Positions 1 through 9,007 of a DNA stretch of 64,000 nucleotides are shown piece after piece (within the stretch, counting starts at the first letter, position 1; the number at the start of each line of letters is the position of its first letter). Position numbers and translations under genes: made by a program. The stretch comes from Asaia sp003994335. Its GTDB lineage: Bacteria > Pseudomonadota > Alphaproteobacteria > Acetobacterales > Acetobacteraceae. The notes below the pieces were generated by a model. The model ran no database searches. It worked only from the letters and a program-made list of their open reading frames with translations, and was not told the origin of the DNA. Location of the stretch: the NCBI RefSeq assembly GCF_037151175.1, contig NZ_JBBCOR010000004.1, forward strand, positions 248,001 through 312,000, in the 5' to 3' direction.

Positions 1-1280
1 GAGCGGAACCAGCGGCCAAGACCAAATACTTCATAATGCCCTAGAGACGTGTCCACAGCGCCCTTGACCACCATATCAGGGACCGGATTATCGCTGTATT
101 GCGTATTGGGGTTCAGCAGCAGGCCACCGGGATTGCTGTAGAAAACGCGTGGCCCTTCCTTGTATCCCGCGAGGGCCGGAAGCCGGCCTCCCGAGGCGAT
201 ATCGGATGAATAGGCGACCGTGGCCTGAGGGTCTTCCACGGACAGGGCCAGCCAGTATTTCTGGTTCCAGTCCTTGCCAATCCGGATCTGGGGAACGCGG
301 GTATAGGTGATGCCGGGTATCTGGTTGTTATCGACCACCGCCGGGAGCTGCTCGTTTCTGGGCTGCATGCCCTTCTGATAATTTGTGGCTAGGCTCCATG
401 CCTGACCCATGAGCACGTGAAAGCCCCAATCCTTCTTGGTGAAGGTGAAATAACCCTGTCTCAATCTGGGCGTATATCCGCTTACCTGCACCGAGTTGGT
501 CGTGCCGGCCGAGCCTCCGAAATCGGACTCGATATAGGCTTGCAGACGGATATCCCGCGTGGGGTTGGCTTCAAGCAGCGTGGAAAGGCGGGTCAACTGC
601 GCCGAGAGACGCTCCTCGCTCAGACCATGATTGGGACTATTGGCATACGGGAAGGTATTCCATGCCGTGGCGGGGCCACTGGTCACGGTTGAGTCTCGCC
701 AGACATTGGACAGATCCACAAATCCGCTCAGACGCACCGAAATATCCCCGATGCTGAAAATTGGCGGCAGGCGATCGACCGAGGTCTGGGTAATGGCAAG
801 CGGGCTCGAGGAACTCAGATCGATGGATGAGGGTCTGTTCTGCCCTGCCTCGCTCGCCGATCGATTATCGGCCAGTTGGACGTCGGACCCGCCATGCTGC
901 CCCTTATGCGCGAAGTTACCCTTGCTCCGGGACGACGCCGGGACACCGGTATGCGATGCGGAGGCCAGTCCCGTCGCGGGAGCGCTGAAAGGCTGACCGG
1001 CAGAAGGGGGCGAGCCCACAGATGTCGCGGTGGCGAGATCTGGAGTGTTGCCATGCCCCGTTTGGCGCAGGATTTTGCCGCTCTTCTTGATGCCATTGCG
1101 TGTCTGTTTGCGCTGCTCGATGGCCATGACCCGTTTTTCGAGGGCGCGTATCTGGTCCCGGATGAGCGTAAGCTCTTCGTCATCGCTCGCGGCGAAGGCA
1201 GGAACAGGCAGGGAAATCGCAAAGCCGAGCCCGGCTGCTATCAGGGGGATCCGGACGGCCAAACTAATCCGCTCTCGCAC
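1..1280 (-). CDS. DcaP-like outer membrane porin (5' part, runs off the window)
   Basis: This reading frame is open from a GTG at 1280 to the left edge, about 426 codons, so the C-terminus is missing. The start follows AAGGTAAGG and opens a signal peptide with a hydrophobic stretch ending in VPAFAAS. A short coiled coil follows (around residues 33-50, LIRDQIRALEKRV), then a Ser/Ala-rich linker. From about residue 160 comes a beta-rich domain with elements such as LQAYIESDFGG, RLRQGYFTF and MGQAWS. This layout of coiled coil, linker and barrel resembles DcaP-type trimeric porins, which take up small, often negatively charged solutes. The substrate cannot be read from the sequence. It lies downstream of the oxalate genes on the same strand but behind a terminator and a GNAT gene, so co-transcription is unlikely. 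Confidence 0.6.
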   Translation of the reverse strand, partial: MRERISLAVRIPLIAAGLGFAISLPVPAFAASDDEELTLIRDQIRALEKRVMAIEQRKQTRNGIKKSGKILRQTGHGNTPDLATATSVGSPPSAGQPFSAPATGLASASHTGVPASSRSKGNFAHKGQHGGSDVQLADNRSASEAGQNRPSSIDLSSSSPLAITQTSVDRLPPIFSIGDISVRLSGFVDLSNVWRDSTVTSGPATAWNTFPYANSPNHGLSEERLSAQLTRLSTLLEANPTRDIRLQAYIESDFGGSAGTTNSVQVSGYTPRLRQGYFTFTKKDWGFHVLMGQAWSLATNYQKGMQPRNEQLPAVVDNNQIPGITYTRVPQIRIGKDWNQKYWLALSVEDPQATVAYSSDIASGGRLPALAGYKEGPRVFYSNPGGLLLNPNTQYSDNPVPDMVVKGAVDTSLGHYEVFGLGRWFR

Positions 1281-1466
1281 AGGGCCTTACCTTCTTCTTT
1301 TTATTGTCCAGGTTACTCCCGGAATGGCCCCCCCATATCAGGTAAAAGCATCGTCGTTTTTATCATTTGAAGTCTGACACTTGTTGTGATCACTGCGATC
1401 ATTTCCAGATCCTCAACCGCAGTGCCGCTGACCAGGGCGATCCTGCTCCAGTGCAGGGATCCACGG

Positions 1467-1754
1467 TCAGGAGGAGCTGATGCGTGTCAGGCGTGTCGCG
1501 AGTGCCGAATTTTCATGCAGGATATGGCGTATGAACGCGCATCGAATGTCGACCACGTTTTGCGCCTCGACGAGCCGCTCCAGCACGCCGCAGACCAGGG
1601 CGCGCCCGATACCCTTGCCCCTGAAGATCGCGGGGACTTCGGTGTGCAGCAACACCAGCACCGTGCCATGCCACAGATAGGTGATAAAGGCTGTCGCCCC
1701 GTCCTGCGTCATTTCGAAGCGGTGCATTGCTGTGTTGTCAGTAATCGGGGGCAT
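1467..1754 (-). CDS. Small GNAT-family N-acetyltransferase (YjdJ-like)
   Basis: A 95-residue protein with the compact GNAT fold of COG2388-type acetyltransferases. The central segment FRGKGIGRALV is the acetyl-CoA pyrophosphate-binding loop, and HTEVPAIFRG just before it is typical of the YjdJ/YidJ group. I chose the ATG at 1754 because GGAG lies five bases upstream; a GTG at 1760 is the alternative. The acceptor is unknown for most of this subfamily. It is separated from the upstream membrane protein gene by about 100 bases and an intrinsic terminator, so it is probably transcribed alone. Confidence 0.7.
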   Translation of the reverse strand: MPPITDNTAMHRFEMTQDGATAFITYLWHGTVLVLLHTEVPAIFRGKGIGRALVCGVLERLVEAQNVVDIRCAFIRHILHENSALATRLTRISSS

Positions 1755-1822
1755 TGTCACTCCATGGTTGGGCCGGGTCGGAATAGGCTACGCTGGCGGG
1801 TTGGGAGCGTGATCCGCGCTAG

Positions 1823-1843
1823 AAAAGCCCCCGCCGGAGGGGC
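1823..1843 (-). terminator. Intrinsic terminator after the oxalate operon
   Basis: On the minus strand a five-base-pair GC stem (GCCCC/GGGGC) with a seven-base loop is followed directly by TTTTCT. It lies just after the DUF1275 gene in the direction of transcription. This is one of the few hairpins in the window with a real U-tract. Confidence 0.6.
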
Positions 1844-1858
1844 GGAGGCGTACACCGT

Positions 1859-2581
1859 TCATAGATCCCTATGGAGATCGATCACGGTCAGAACGAGCAC
1901 CACGACGGGAAGCAGAAGACCAAGGCTCGAAACCTGGCCAATGGTCGCCCCCACCATGGCGGAAAGCACATAGGTCACCCAGGAACAGGCTGGCAGAGCG
2001 ACCTCCTTCAGCGCCGGGCGCTTGTCGGTCGGACGGACCAGGCCCAACCACTTCAGGAGATAGCGTCCCGTGAAGGCCTCGGAGAATTTGACGATGTTGT
2101 TGGTGACGACGATCGTCTGGAGCGAGACACCGCCAAATTTCGCCAGAGTTTCCCCCTGTATGCCCAGAGCAAGCGCGATCAGCGGCAGTTCCACACTCAG
2201 GCGCAGATCAGGGACGAGGCGAATGAAACTCACCACGGCCAGAATTGCCGCCATGATCAGCAGCCCCCAATAGGGCCAGCTCAGGAAACGCTTGATCAGG
2301 CTTGCCCCGATACATCCCAGAAAAAACAACCCGATTGCCGTGCCGATCGATCCTGCATTGGCCCAATGGTGAAGGGCCACCGCGCGGCCGAGTTGCACGG
2401 TATTGCCGGTCATGATGCCGGGGTAGATTCCCCCGACATCGACATAGGTCGTCACCTCGACAACGGAGACGACGAATGTCAGGCAGATCACCCGTCGAAG
2501 CAGGACGGCGAGAGAGACCTCCTTTTCCGGTCGGGCCGATGCGGCAGACACTCCGCCGCCCTGTGTCAGGACATCGGTCAT
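1859..2581 (-). CDS. DUF1275 (YoaK-family) integral membrane protein
   Basis: A 240-residue protein of the DUF1275/YoaK family, with about six hydrophobic segments and the family's N-terminal signature containing GIYPGIMTGNTVQLG (about residues 51-65). The family's function is not established; a transport role is often suspected. Its ATG overlaps the stop of the upstream CoA-transferase gene by four bases, which implies translational coupling within the oxalate operon. A role in moving oxalate, formate or a related anion is therefore worth considering, but this is inference from position only. Confidence 0.8.
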   Translation of the reverse strand: MTDVLTQGGGVSAASARPEKEVSLAVLLRRVICLTFVVSVVEVTTYVDVGGIYPGIMTGNTVQLGRAVALHHWANAGSIGTAIGLFFLGCIGASLIKRFLSWPYWGLLIMAAILAVVSFIRLVPDLRLSVELPLIALALGIQGETLAKFGGVSLQTIVVTNNIVKFSEAFTGRYLLKWLGLVRPTDKRPALKEVALPACSWVTYVLSAMVGATIGQVSSLGLLLPVVVLVLTVIDLHRDL

Positions 2582-3771
2582 GAGGGAGCCTTCTGCGGTG
2601 GTGCGAACTCGGCACGCAGCGACGTGGCGTGCTCGTCGAGCGCGGGTGCGCCCGCGCGTACCAGCGGGTCGTCATAGCCGCTGATCTTGACCGGATTGCC
2701 CGGCATTTTCAGTCCGCCTGCATCGATCACCATGTTGCGTGCCGCTGTCTGGGGCAGGGCTGCTGCCTCGGCTACGCTCAGCATCGGGCCAACCGGAACC
2801 CCCGCTTTTGCAAGCGCCTCCAGCCAATAGGCTGAATCCTGTTGCATCAGGGCTTGCTCAAGTACGCTCTTGAGCGCATCGAGATTCGTCATGCGGTCGC
2901 TGTTGTCGATGAAACGCGGGTCCGTGGCGATACCGGCGATACCCAGTGTGGCGCAAAGCTCGGTGAAGAGATGATTATTGCCACAGCAGATGACGATATG
3001 GCTGTCCTTTGTACGATACACGTCGAATGGCGCCATGGAAGGGTGGCGGTTGCCGATGCGTGGCCCCGCCTGACCGGTCGCCGACCAGTTCATGAGTGCA
3101 TGTTGCAGGAACGCGAAGGTACCATCGAACATCGACACATCGACATGCGCGCCCTTGCCGGTGCGCTCACGCGCATAAAGCGCGCTCGCAATGCCGCAGA
3201 ACATGAATGTCCCTCCACAGAGATCCGAGAGCGAGGTGCCCCCGACACGTGTGGGAGGGCCATCCGGAAATCCGGTCGCTTCCATCATGCCGCTCATGGC
3301 CTGGACGATGGTGTCATAGGCCGGGGCATGGGCGAGCGGTCCGGTATGGCCGAACCCGGAGGATGACGCATAGACGAGGCGTGGATTGAGTGCAGAGAGC
3401 GCCTCATAGGAGAATCCGAGCCGGTCCATCACACCCGGACGATAATTTTCGCACAGCACATCGGCGCGTTTGACCATTTCGAGAAAAACGGCACGATCCT
3501 GCTCGTCCTTGAGGTTGAGGACGATGCTCTCCTTGCCGCGATTGACGAAGGAGAAATAGAGCGAGCGCTCTCCCACATAGGGGCCGTAGGTGCGCGTGTC
3601 GTCACCGTGGCCGGGCGCCTCGACCTTGATGGTGCGTGCACCCAGATCCGTGAGAATGGTGGTGCCAAACGGGCCGTTCAGCACATGGGTAAGATCGATG
3701 ACGAGCAGCCCCTCGAACGGCCCTGTCGCGCGATGCATAGGGACCTGGGCGGGTGTCTTGTCTGCGGACAT
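2578..3771 (-). CDS. Class III (CaiB/BaiF) CoA-transferase, second copy in the oxalate operon
   Basis: A 397-residue class III CoA-transferase. The N-terminal part carries the family's LVIDLTHVLNGPF and VKVEAPG-like elements, and the catalytic aspartate is in SLSDLCGG (about residue 183). It lacks the glycine-rich GGGGQ loop of the true formyl-CoA transferase at 5610-6920, so its substrates probably differ. Acetyl- or succinyl-CoA:oxalate transfer, as for E. coli YfdE-type enzymes, is a reasonable guess given its place between oxc and a membrane protein gene. I prefer the ATG at 3771; a GTG at 3783 would overlap the oxc stop codon but has no visible ribosome-binding site. Such an enzyme could prime the cycle by making the first oxalyl-CoA. 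Confidence 0.8.
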   Translation of the reverse strand: MSADKTPAQVPMHRATGPFEGLLVIDLTHVLNGPFGTTILTDLGARTIKVEAPGHGDDTRTYGPYVGERSLYFSFVNRGKESIVLNLKDEQDRAVFLEMVKRADVLCENYRPGVMDRLGFSYEALSALNPRLVYASSSGFGHTGPLAHAPAYDTIVQAMSGMMEATGFPDGPPTRVGGTSLSDLCGGTFMFCGIASALYARERTGKGAHVDVSMFDGTFAFLQHALMNWSATGQAGPRIGNRHPSMAPFDVYRTKDSHIVICCGNNHLFTELCATLGIAGIATDPRFIDNSDRMTNLDALKSVLEQALMQQDSAYWLEALAKAGVPVGPMLSVAEAAALPQTAARNMVIDAGGLKMPGNPVKISGYDDPLVRAGAPALDEHATSLRAEFAPPQKAPS

Positions 3772-3779
3772 GGTCGTTC

Positions 3780-5501
3780 TCACTTGCGCGCGTCGGTTTT
3801 CGGGTTGAGCTTGCTCAGATGGCCGCTTTCCGTGCCCACATGAGGATCGATCGCGACCGTGATCATGGCAGGCCCCCCGGAGGCGAAGGCGGTGTCGAGC
3901 GCCTTTTCGAGGCTGTCGGGCGTGTCGGCGTAATAGCCTTTGCCCCCGAAGGCCTCGATGATCTTCTCATAACGGCCATTGACCTCGAGCACGGTGACGC
4001 CGGGATCATTGCCGCCCCCACGATTGATGTCGTCTCCCCGGTAGATCCCGCCATTATTGAGCACGATCACCACGACATTCAGGCGGTAACGGCAGATGGT
4101 TTCGACCTCCATGCCGCTAAAGCCGAATGCGCTGTCACCCTCGATGGCGACCACGGGCTTGCCGGTTGTGATGGCGGCTCCGATGGCATAACCGAGCCCG
4201 ACGCCCATCGTTCCCCAGCTTCCCGGATCGAGGCGGCGGCGTGGCTTGTCCATGTCGATGATATTGCGGGTGATATCGAGCGTGTTTGCCCCCTCATTCA
4301 CCAGTACGTAATCACGCCCTTCCAGCTTCGACCGGATGGTCCCGATCGCAGTGAAGAAATTCATGGGCGTGGTCTTGGTGGCGAGGCGCTGCGTCATCTT
4401 CTCGGTATTGATGCGGCGTTTGTCTTCGATACGCGCCAGCCATTCCGCGGGCGCCCTGACCCCGGCCTTCTCCAGGGCCGCGCCAAGGGCCACCACGCAG
4501 GTGCCGATATCGCCGGCAATCGGCGCGGCGATCGGTCGGTTGCTGTCGAATTCCTCGGGGTTCACGTCGATCTGGATGAACTGGGCCGCAGGAGACCATT
4601 GCGGCGGCTTGCCATGGCCCAGCATCCAGTTCAGGCGCGCGCCGATCAGCAGGACGACATCGGCCTGGCCGAGCACGAGCGAGCGCGCAGTGGCAGCGGA
4701 GGCAGGATGCGTATCGGGCAGCAACCCCTTGGCCATTGACATGGGCAGGAAGGGAATGGCGGTGGTCTCGATTAGGCTGCGAATGGCGTCATCTGCCTGT
4801 GCATAGGCCGCGCCCTTGCCAAGGATGATCAGCGGAGTTCTGGCATTCTGCAACAGGGCGGCCGCACGGGTGATCGCCTCTGGAAGAGGTTGCTGTGCGC
4901 TGGCCGGGTCGACCACCTTGATCAGGCTCTGCGCCCCGGTCTCTGCGTCGAGTGTCTCGCTGAGCACGGCGGAGGGCAGGTCAAGGTATACGCCGCCCGG
5001 CTTGCCCGAAACAGCGGCGCGCAAGGCGCGGGCGACTGCAATGCCGATATCCTCGGCACGATTGACGCGATAGGCCGCCTTCGCGAAGGGCTTTGCCGCC
5101 GTAAACTGGTCGAGTTCCTCGTAATCACCTTGTTGCAGATCCACGATCGCACGATCACTCGACCCGCTGATCAGGATCATGGGATAGCCATTGGTGGTGG
5201 CGTTGGCGAGGGCCGGCAGCGCGTTGAGAAAGCCGGGAGCCGAAGTGGTGAGGCAGACGCCGGGCTTGCGTGTCAGATAACCCGCGATCGAGGCCGCATG
5301 GCCCGATGGCTGCTCGTGACGAAAGCTGATGAAGCGCATGCCCTTTTCCTGCGCCAGTCGTGCCAGATCCGTGATGGGAATGCCCACGACGCCATAAAGG
5401 GTTTCGATCTCATTGAGCTGCAGCGCATCGATGACGAGGTGGAAACCATCTGTCTGTGCTGGGCCATTCTCGACCCCGGCCGATGATGTTGTTTCTGACA
5501 T
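3780..5501 (-). CDS. oxc: Oxalyl-CoA decarboxylase
   Basis: A 573-residue thiamine-diphosphate enzyme that decarboxylates oxalyl-CoA to formyl-CoA and CO2. The cofactor-activating glutamate is E63 in FRHEQPSGHAA. The C-terminal domain has the ThDP/Mg motif GDSAFGFSGME, ending in NNGGIYRGD (about residues 455-485). The length matches characterised enzymes of about 565-570 residues. Acetolactate-synthase relatives are less likely because of the flanking formyl-CoA transferase gene. It is read with the downstream CoA-transferase and DUF1275 genes. The 108-base gap after frc contains a strong hairpin, so the frc-to-oxc ratio may be set by partial termination. Confidence 0.95.
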   Translation of the reverse strand: MSETTSSAGVENGPAQTDGFHLVIDALQLNEIETLYGVVGIPITDLARLAQEKGMRFISFRHEQPSGHAASIAGYLTRKPGVCLTTSAPGFLNALPALANATTNGYPMILISGSSDRAIVDLQQGDYEELDQFTAAKPFAKAAYRVNRAEDIGIAVARALRAAVSGKPGGVYLDLPSAVLSETLDAETGAQSLIKVVDPASAQQPLPEAITRAAALLQNARTPLIILGKGAAYAQADDAIRSLIETTAIPFLPMSMAKGLLPDTHPASAATARSLVLGQADVVLLIGARLNWMLGHGKPPQWSPAAQFIQIDVNPEEFDSNRPIAAPIAGDIGTCVVALGAALEKAGVRAPAEWLARIEDKRRINTEKMTQRLATKTTPMNFFTAIGTIRSKLEGRDYVLVNEGANTLDITRNIIDMDKPRRRLDPGSWGTMGVGLGYAIGAAITTGKPVVAIEGDSAFGFSGMEVETICRYRLNVVVIVLNNGGIYRGDDINRGGGNDPGVTVLEVNGRYEKIIEAFGGKGYYADTPDSLEKALDTAFASGGPAMITVAIDPHVGTESGHLSKLNPKTDARK

Positions 5502-5574
5502 GGAATAAATCCTCCCGATCGCCCTCCCGTATCGTCGGGACGAAGGGGAGGGCGCGCGATTATGGGGAAGGGAA

Positions 5575-5600
5575 GGGGATGCCCCGTATCGGGCATCCCC
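5575..5600 (-). terminator. Perfect hairpin between frc and oxc
   Basis: GGGGATGCCC is repeated as GGGCATCCCC after a six-base loop: a perfect ten-base-pair stem ten bases past the frc stop codon. On the minus strand it is followed by TTCCCTTCCCC rather than a clean U-tract. It may be an attenuator or an mRNA-stabilising hairpin that lets some transcription pass into oxc. Confidence 0.55.
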
Positions 5601-5609
5601 TGGCGTCTG

Positions 5610-6920
5610 TCAGGCGCAGACGACTTTCTTCTTGCGCAGATCAGCGATCTGCTCGGGCGTGTAGCCGAACTCGCCCAGGATCTCGTCCGTATGCTGGCCC
5701 AGGAGCGGCGCAGCCTTGATGTCCGGGGTAAATTCGCTGAACTTGATTGGATTGATGGTCAGGAACGAGCCGCGCACTGGCTGCTGAACCTCAACGATCG
5801 TCCCGGCATCGCGCAGATCCTTGGACTCCGCGATTTCCTTCATCGAAAGCACAGGGGCGCAGGGTACGCGATATTTGGAAAGATGCTCGACCGCCTCGTA
5901 TTTGTTCTTGTCCGCCAGAGATGCTTCGATTGCGGCGAAGATCTCGAACATATGGGTCTCACGTGCCTTGGTGGTGCTGTAGTGGGGATCGGTCGCCCAT
6001 TCGGGCTTGCCGATAGCCTCACAGGTCGGGCCCCAGTCCTGCTCCTGCACGGTGCAGTAGATATAGGCGTTCTCGTCCGTCTCCCAGCCCTTGCATTTCA
6101 GGATCCAGCCCGGTTGGCCACCGCCACCGGCATTGGCACCACGCGGAACCGTATCGCCGAATTTTCCATCGGGATATTGCGGGTATTCTTCCAGATGCCC
6201 CACGCGTTCCAGACGCTGCTGATCACGCAGCTTGACGCGGCAGAGATTGAGCACCGAGTCCTGCATCGAGACGCTGATCTTCTGACCACGTCCAGTGCGC
6301 TCACGCGCAAAGAGGGCGGTCAGAACACCGATCAGAAGATGGTTGCCGGTATTGCTGTCACCCAGCGCAGCGGCCGAAATCAGAGGGCCGTTCGCGTTGC
6401 CGGGCGCCTGACCGTCCACATGGGGCAGTCCGTTCCAGTACCCGGTGGTGGAGGCAGCGCCACCCGCACATTGCGCCACGTTTTCATAGGCGCTGATATG
6501 CGACCACGGAGAGGCCTCACCGAAGCCCTTGACCGTGCCATAGATCAGGCGCGGATTGAGCGCGTGAAGGACATCCCAGCCAAAACCCATGCGGTCCATG
6601 GCGCCAGGACGGAAATTCTCCAGCAGGATGTCGGCCCATTTCAGGAGCTTCTCGAATACTTCACGCCCTTCAGGTGTTTTTGTATTCAACTCTATGGAAC
6701 GCTTGTTGCTGTTCAGCATGGTAAAATAAAGCGCATCCGCATCAGGGATATCCCGTAGCTGACGACGTGTCACATCGCCCACGCCCGTGCGCTCGACCTT
6801 GATGACATCTGCGCCGTACCAGGCGAGCAGCTGGGCTGCTGACGGGACGGATTGCACGCCACCGAAGTCGATGACCTTGATACCGCTAAGGGGCTTCGTG
6901 TTTTCCTGTACTGCATTCAT
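5610..6920 (-). CDS. frc: Formyl-CoA:oxalate CoA-transferase
   Basis: A 436-residue class III CoA-transferase that moves CoA from formyl-CoA to oxalate, releasing formate and regenerating oxalyl-CoA for Oxc. The catalytic aspartate is D188 in AALGDSNTG. The flexible glycine loop GGGGQPGW (about residues 265-272) is a hallmark of true formyl-CoA transferases and separates this protein from the second CoA-transferase in the operon. The length fits the family (about 428). The gene is first in the oxalate unit, diverging from the oxidoreductase/PFOR genes across a 371-base region that should hold both promoters. Confidence 0.95.
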   Translation of the reverse strand: MNAVQENTKPLSGIKVIDFGGVQSVPSAAQLLAWYGADVIKVERTGVGDVTRRQLRDIPDADALYFTMLNSNKRSIELNTKTPEGREVFEKLLKWADILLENFRPGAMDRMGFGWDVLHALNPRLIYGTVKGFGEASPWSHISAYENVAQCAGGAASTTGYWNGLPHVDGQAPGNANGPLISAAALGDSNTGNHLLIGVLTALFARERTGRGQKISVSMQDSVLNLCRVKLRDQQRLERVGHLEEYPQYPDGKFGDTVPRGANAGGGGQPGWILKCKGWETDENAYIYCTVQEQDWGPTCEAIGKPEWATDPHYSTTKARETHMFEIFAAIEASLADKNKYEAVEHLSKYRVPCAPVLSMKEIAESKDLRDAGTIVEVQQPVRGSFLTINPIKFSEFTPDIKAAPLLGQHTDEILGEFGYTPEQIADLRKKKVVCA

Positions 6921-7291
6921 GATCGAGACTCCTGGTTCTTTCTTTTTTCTTGTCTGGTTCTTCGGAGATTCAACTCAAGACCCATGATGATATGGATAAC
7001 TAAACGTCCGTGGGAATAGCGTTCAGGCTATGAACTATGACAATAAATGTTGATTTCAAAAATGATATTACGAGGGAACTTCTACCCAAAGAGCGGTTTG
7101 CAAGGGGGTGTTCCGTGAATTCGCGGCGTCGAATTAGGATGTTGATTTGCCTCAATGAAAATACCGTCAATAAGAGTATATGATCACTTCTTGCAATAAC
7201 GAATTCCATCATTTGGGATTCGATGATCGTTCGATTGGCTGTCGTTCAAATTCGGGCGAGTGAAAAACGAAAGAACAAGGAAAGCTTCCCG
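6921..7291. promoter_or_regulatory. Divergent promoter region between the oxalate and PFOR units, with an FNR-like box
   Basis: This 371-base gap separates frc from the oxidoreductase gene. It is clearly more AT-rich than its neighbours and no convincing gene lies in it. At 7142-7155 the sequence TTGATTTGCCTCAA matches the FNR half-site pattern TTGAT-N4-ATCAA with one mismatch. I could not assign -35/-10 pairs with confidence. The reading frame upstream of 7292 is open but has no family similarity. Confidence 0.45.
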
Positions 7292-8986
7292 ATGACCGAA
7301 AGGCTGCGAGACCTCAATCAGGCGCTTCATGTCAGAACCCGGATCGGTGTCGGCAGTCACCGGTCGCGACTGCCCCGTTATGTGTCCTTCATGCCGCCAT
7401 GCAATCATGCCTGCCCAGCCGGGGAGAATATCCAGGGCTGGCTCGCCCATGCCGAAAAAGGGGCCTTCGAAGCGGCCTGGCGTCTCCTGGTGCAGGAAAA
7501 TGCGCTTCCTGCCATTCATGGGCGGGCCTGCTACCACCCATGCGAGGGGCAGTGTAACCGCGCCGGGCTGGATGAACCCATCGCCATTCACGAAGTCGAG
7601 CGTTTTCTCGGCGATCTGGCCCGCGAGAACGGTTGGAAAGTGTCGTGTGGCGCGGCGACGGGCCGGCGTGTGCTCGTGGTCGGATCGGGGCCTGCGGGTA
7701 TTGCCTGCGCCTATCATCTCGCGTTGCTGGGCCATGCCGTCGAGATCAGGGAGGCCGCGCCACGGCCGGGGGGTATGATGGCATATGGCATTCCTGCCTA
7801 TCGCCTGCCCATGGCGGTGCTCGATGACGAGATTGCCCGCGTTCTGGCCATGCCCGGCGTGACGCTGCGCTGCAACAGCCGGGTCGATGACCTGTCCCGG
7901 CTGATGGACGAGGGAAAATTCGATGCTGCCTTCGTCGCGGTTGGTGCCTCGCGCGCCCTGACCATGACGCTTCCGGTCGCGCAGGGGCGTCAGGCCGTGG
8001 AGGCAATCGACCTTCTGCATGCGGTTCGGGAGGGAAAACGCCCCGTCCTTGGGCGCGTGGTTGCCGTGATTGGTGGGGGCAATGTCGCTATGGATGCCGC
8101 GCGAACGGCGCGCCGTCTCGGGGCGCAGGAGGTGATCATGATCTATCGCCGTGATCGCGATCACATGCCCGCCCATACCGAAGAGCGCGAGGCGGCCGAG
8201 GCCGAGGGCGTGACCATACGCTATTGCAGCATTGTCAGGCGTTTCAGCGCACAGGGTGTCGAGATTGAGGCCGTCAGCCTCGACAGGGATAATGGCCTCA
8301 CCCCAACGGGGGAAATCGACTGTATCCCTGCCGATACCGTCATCCTGGCCATTGGCCAGCACGCAGACCTTTCGCTCTGTGCGGGTTTCACGGACATCGT
8401 GATCGATCGCGGCGATGTGCTCGGGGTCGATGAGACCTTCATGACCGGACATCGCGGTGTTTTCGCCGGGGGGGATTGCGTTCCCGGGACACGTACGATG
8501 ACGACCGCCACCGGGCATGGCAAACATGCGGCCCGCGCGATTGATGCCTATCTGAGCGGGCTTTGCCTGCCCGTCAGGCACAAGCCCGAGATCGTGACCT
8601 TCGATATGATGCACATGCCCCTGCTCGTGATGGCAGGGCGCGCAAAGCCCCCCGAACTGCCCGCGGCACAGCGCGCCGGGTTTGAGGAGATCGTAGCCGG
8701 GCTGGTTGAAAAATCCGCCCGACGCGAAGCTGGGCGGTGCCTCTCCTGCGGAAATTGTTATGAATGCGATAACTGTTTTGCAGCCTGTTCGGAACAGGCC
8801 ATCACGCGCCTTGGCCCGGGTAGGGGTTACGTCATCTCCGCAGCGCTGTGCACGGGATGTGGCGATTGTGTCGAGCAATGTCCCTGTACGGCTCTGGCCA
8901 TGCGCCCCGAGCCTGTGGGCGCGGTCCCGGATGACGGGGCAATCGGCGAACCGCTTTCACCCGCAAAATTCATGGTCAGAGCCTGA
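7292..8986 (+). CDS. GltD-like NAD(P)/FAD oxidoreductase fused to a C-terminal ferredoxin domain
   Basis: A 564-residue protein related to the glutamate synthase small subunit. The N-terminal Fe-S region has cysteines in PPCNHACPAGENIQGW and GRACYHPCEGQCNRAG. It is followed by an FAD site (VVGSGPAGIACAYH, about residue 130), a nucleotide site (VIGGGNVAMDAA, about residue 260) and FAGGDCVPG. The C-terminal 80 residues form a ferredoxin-like module with two cysteine clusters (CLSCGNCYECDNC and CTGCGDCVEQCPC). The start at 7292 follows AAGGAAAG. It sits 21 bases before the PFOR gene, so it may pass electrons from reduced ferredoxin or PFOR to NAD(P), or the reverse. A glutamate synthase role is unlikely because no large subunit is nearby. 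Confidence 0.85.
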   Translation: MTERLRDLNQALHVRTRIGVGSHRSRLPRYVSFMPPCNHACPAGENIQGWLAHAEKGAFEAAWRLLVQENALPAIHGRACYHPCEGQCNRAGLDEPIAIHEVERFLGDLARENGWKVSCGAATGRRVLVVGSGPAGIACAYHLALLGHAVEIREAAPRPGGMMAYGIPAYRLPMAVLDDEIARVLAMPGVTLRCNSRVDDLSRLMDEGKFDAAFVAVGASRALTMTLPVAQGRQAVEAIDLLHAVREGKRPVLGRVVAVIGGGNVAMDAARTARRLGAQEVIMIYRRDRDHMPAHTEEREAAEAEGVTIRYCSIVRRFSAQGVEIEAVSLDRDNGLTPTGEIDCIPADTVILAIGQHADLSLCAGFTDIVIDRGDVLGVDETFMTGHRGVFAGGDCVPGTRTMTTATGHGKHAARAIDAYLSGLCLPVRHKPEIVTFDMMHMPLLVMAGRAKPPELPAAQRAGFEEIVAGLVEKSARREAGRCLSCGNCYECDNCFAACSEQAITRLGPGRGYVISAALCTGCGDCVEQCPCTALAMRPEPVGAVPDDGAIGEPLSPAKFMVRA

Positions 8987-9007
8987 ACGAGCCGAAAGGG
9001 CAGAAAA

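Noticed and set aside
7184..8878. 564-codon open frame on the minus strand
   Set aside because: It is antisense to the ferredoxin-fused oxidoreductase, has no recognisable motif and reflects high GC.
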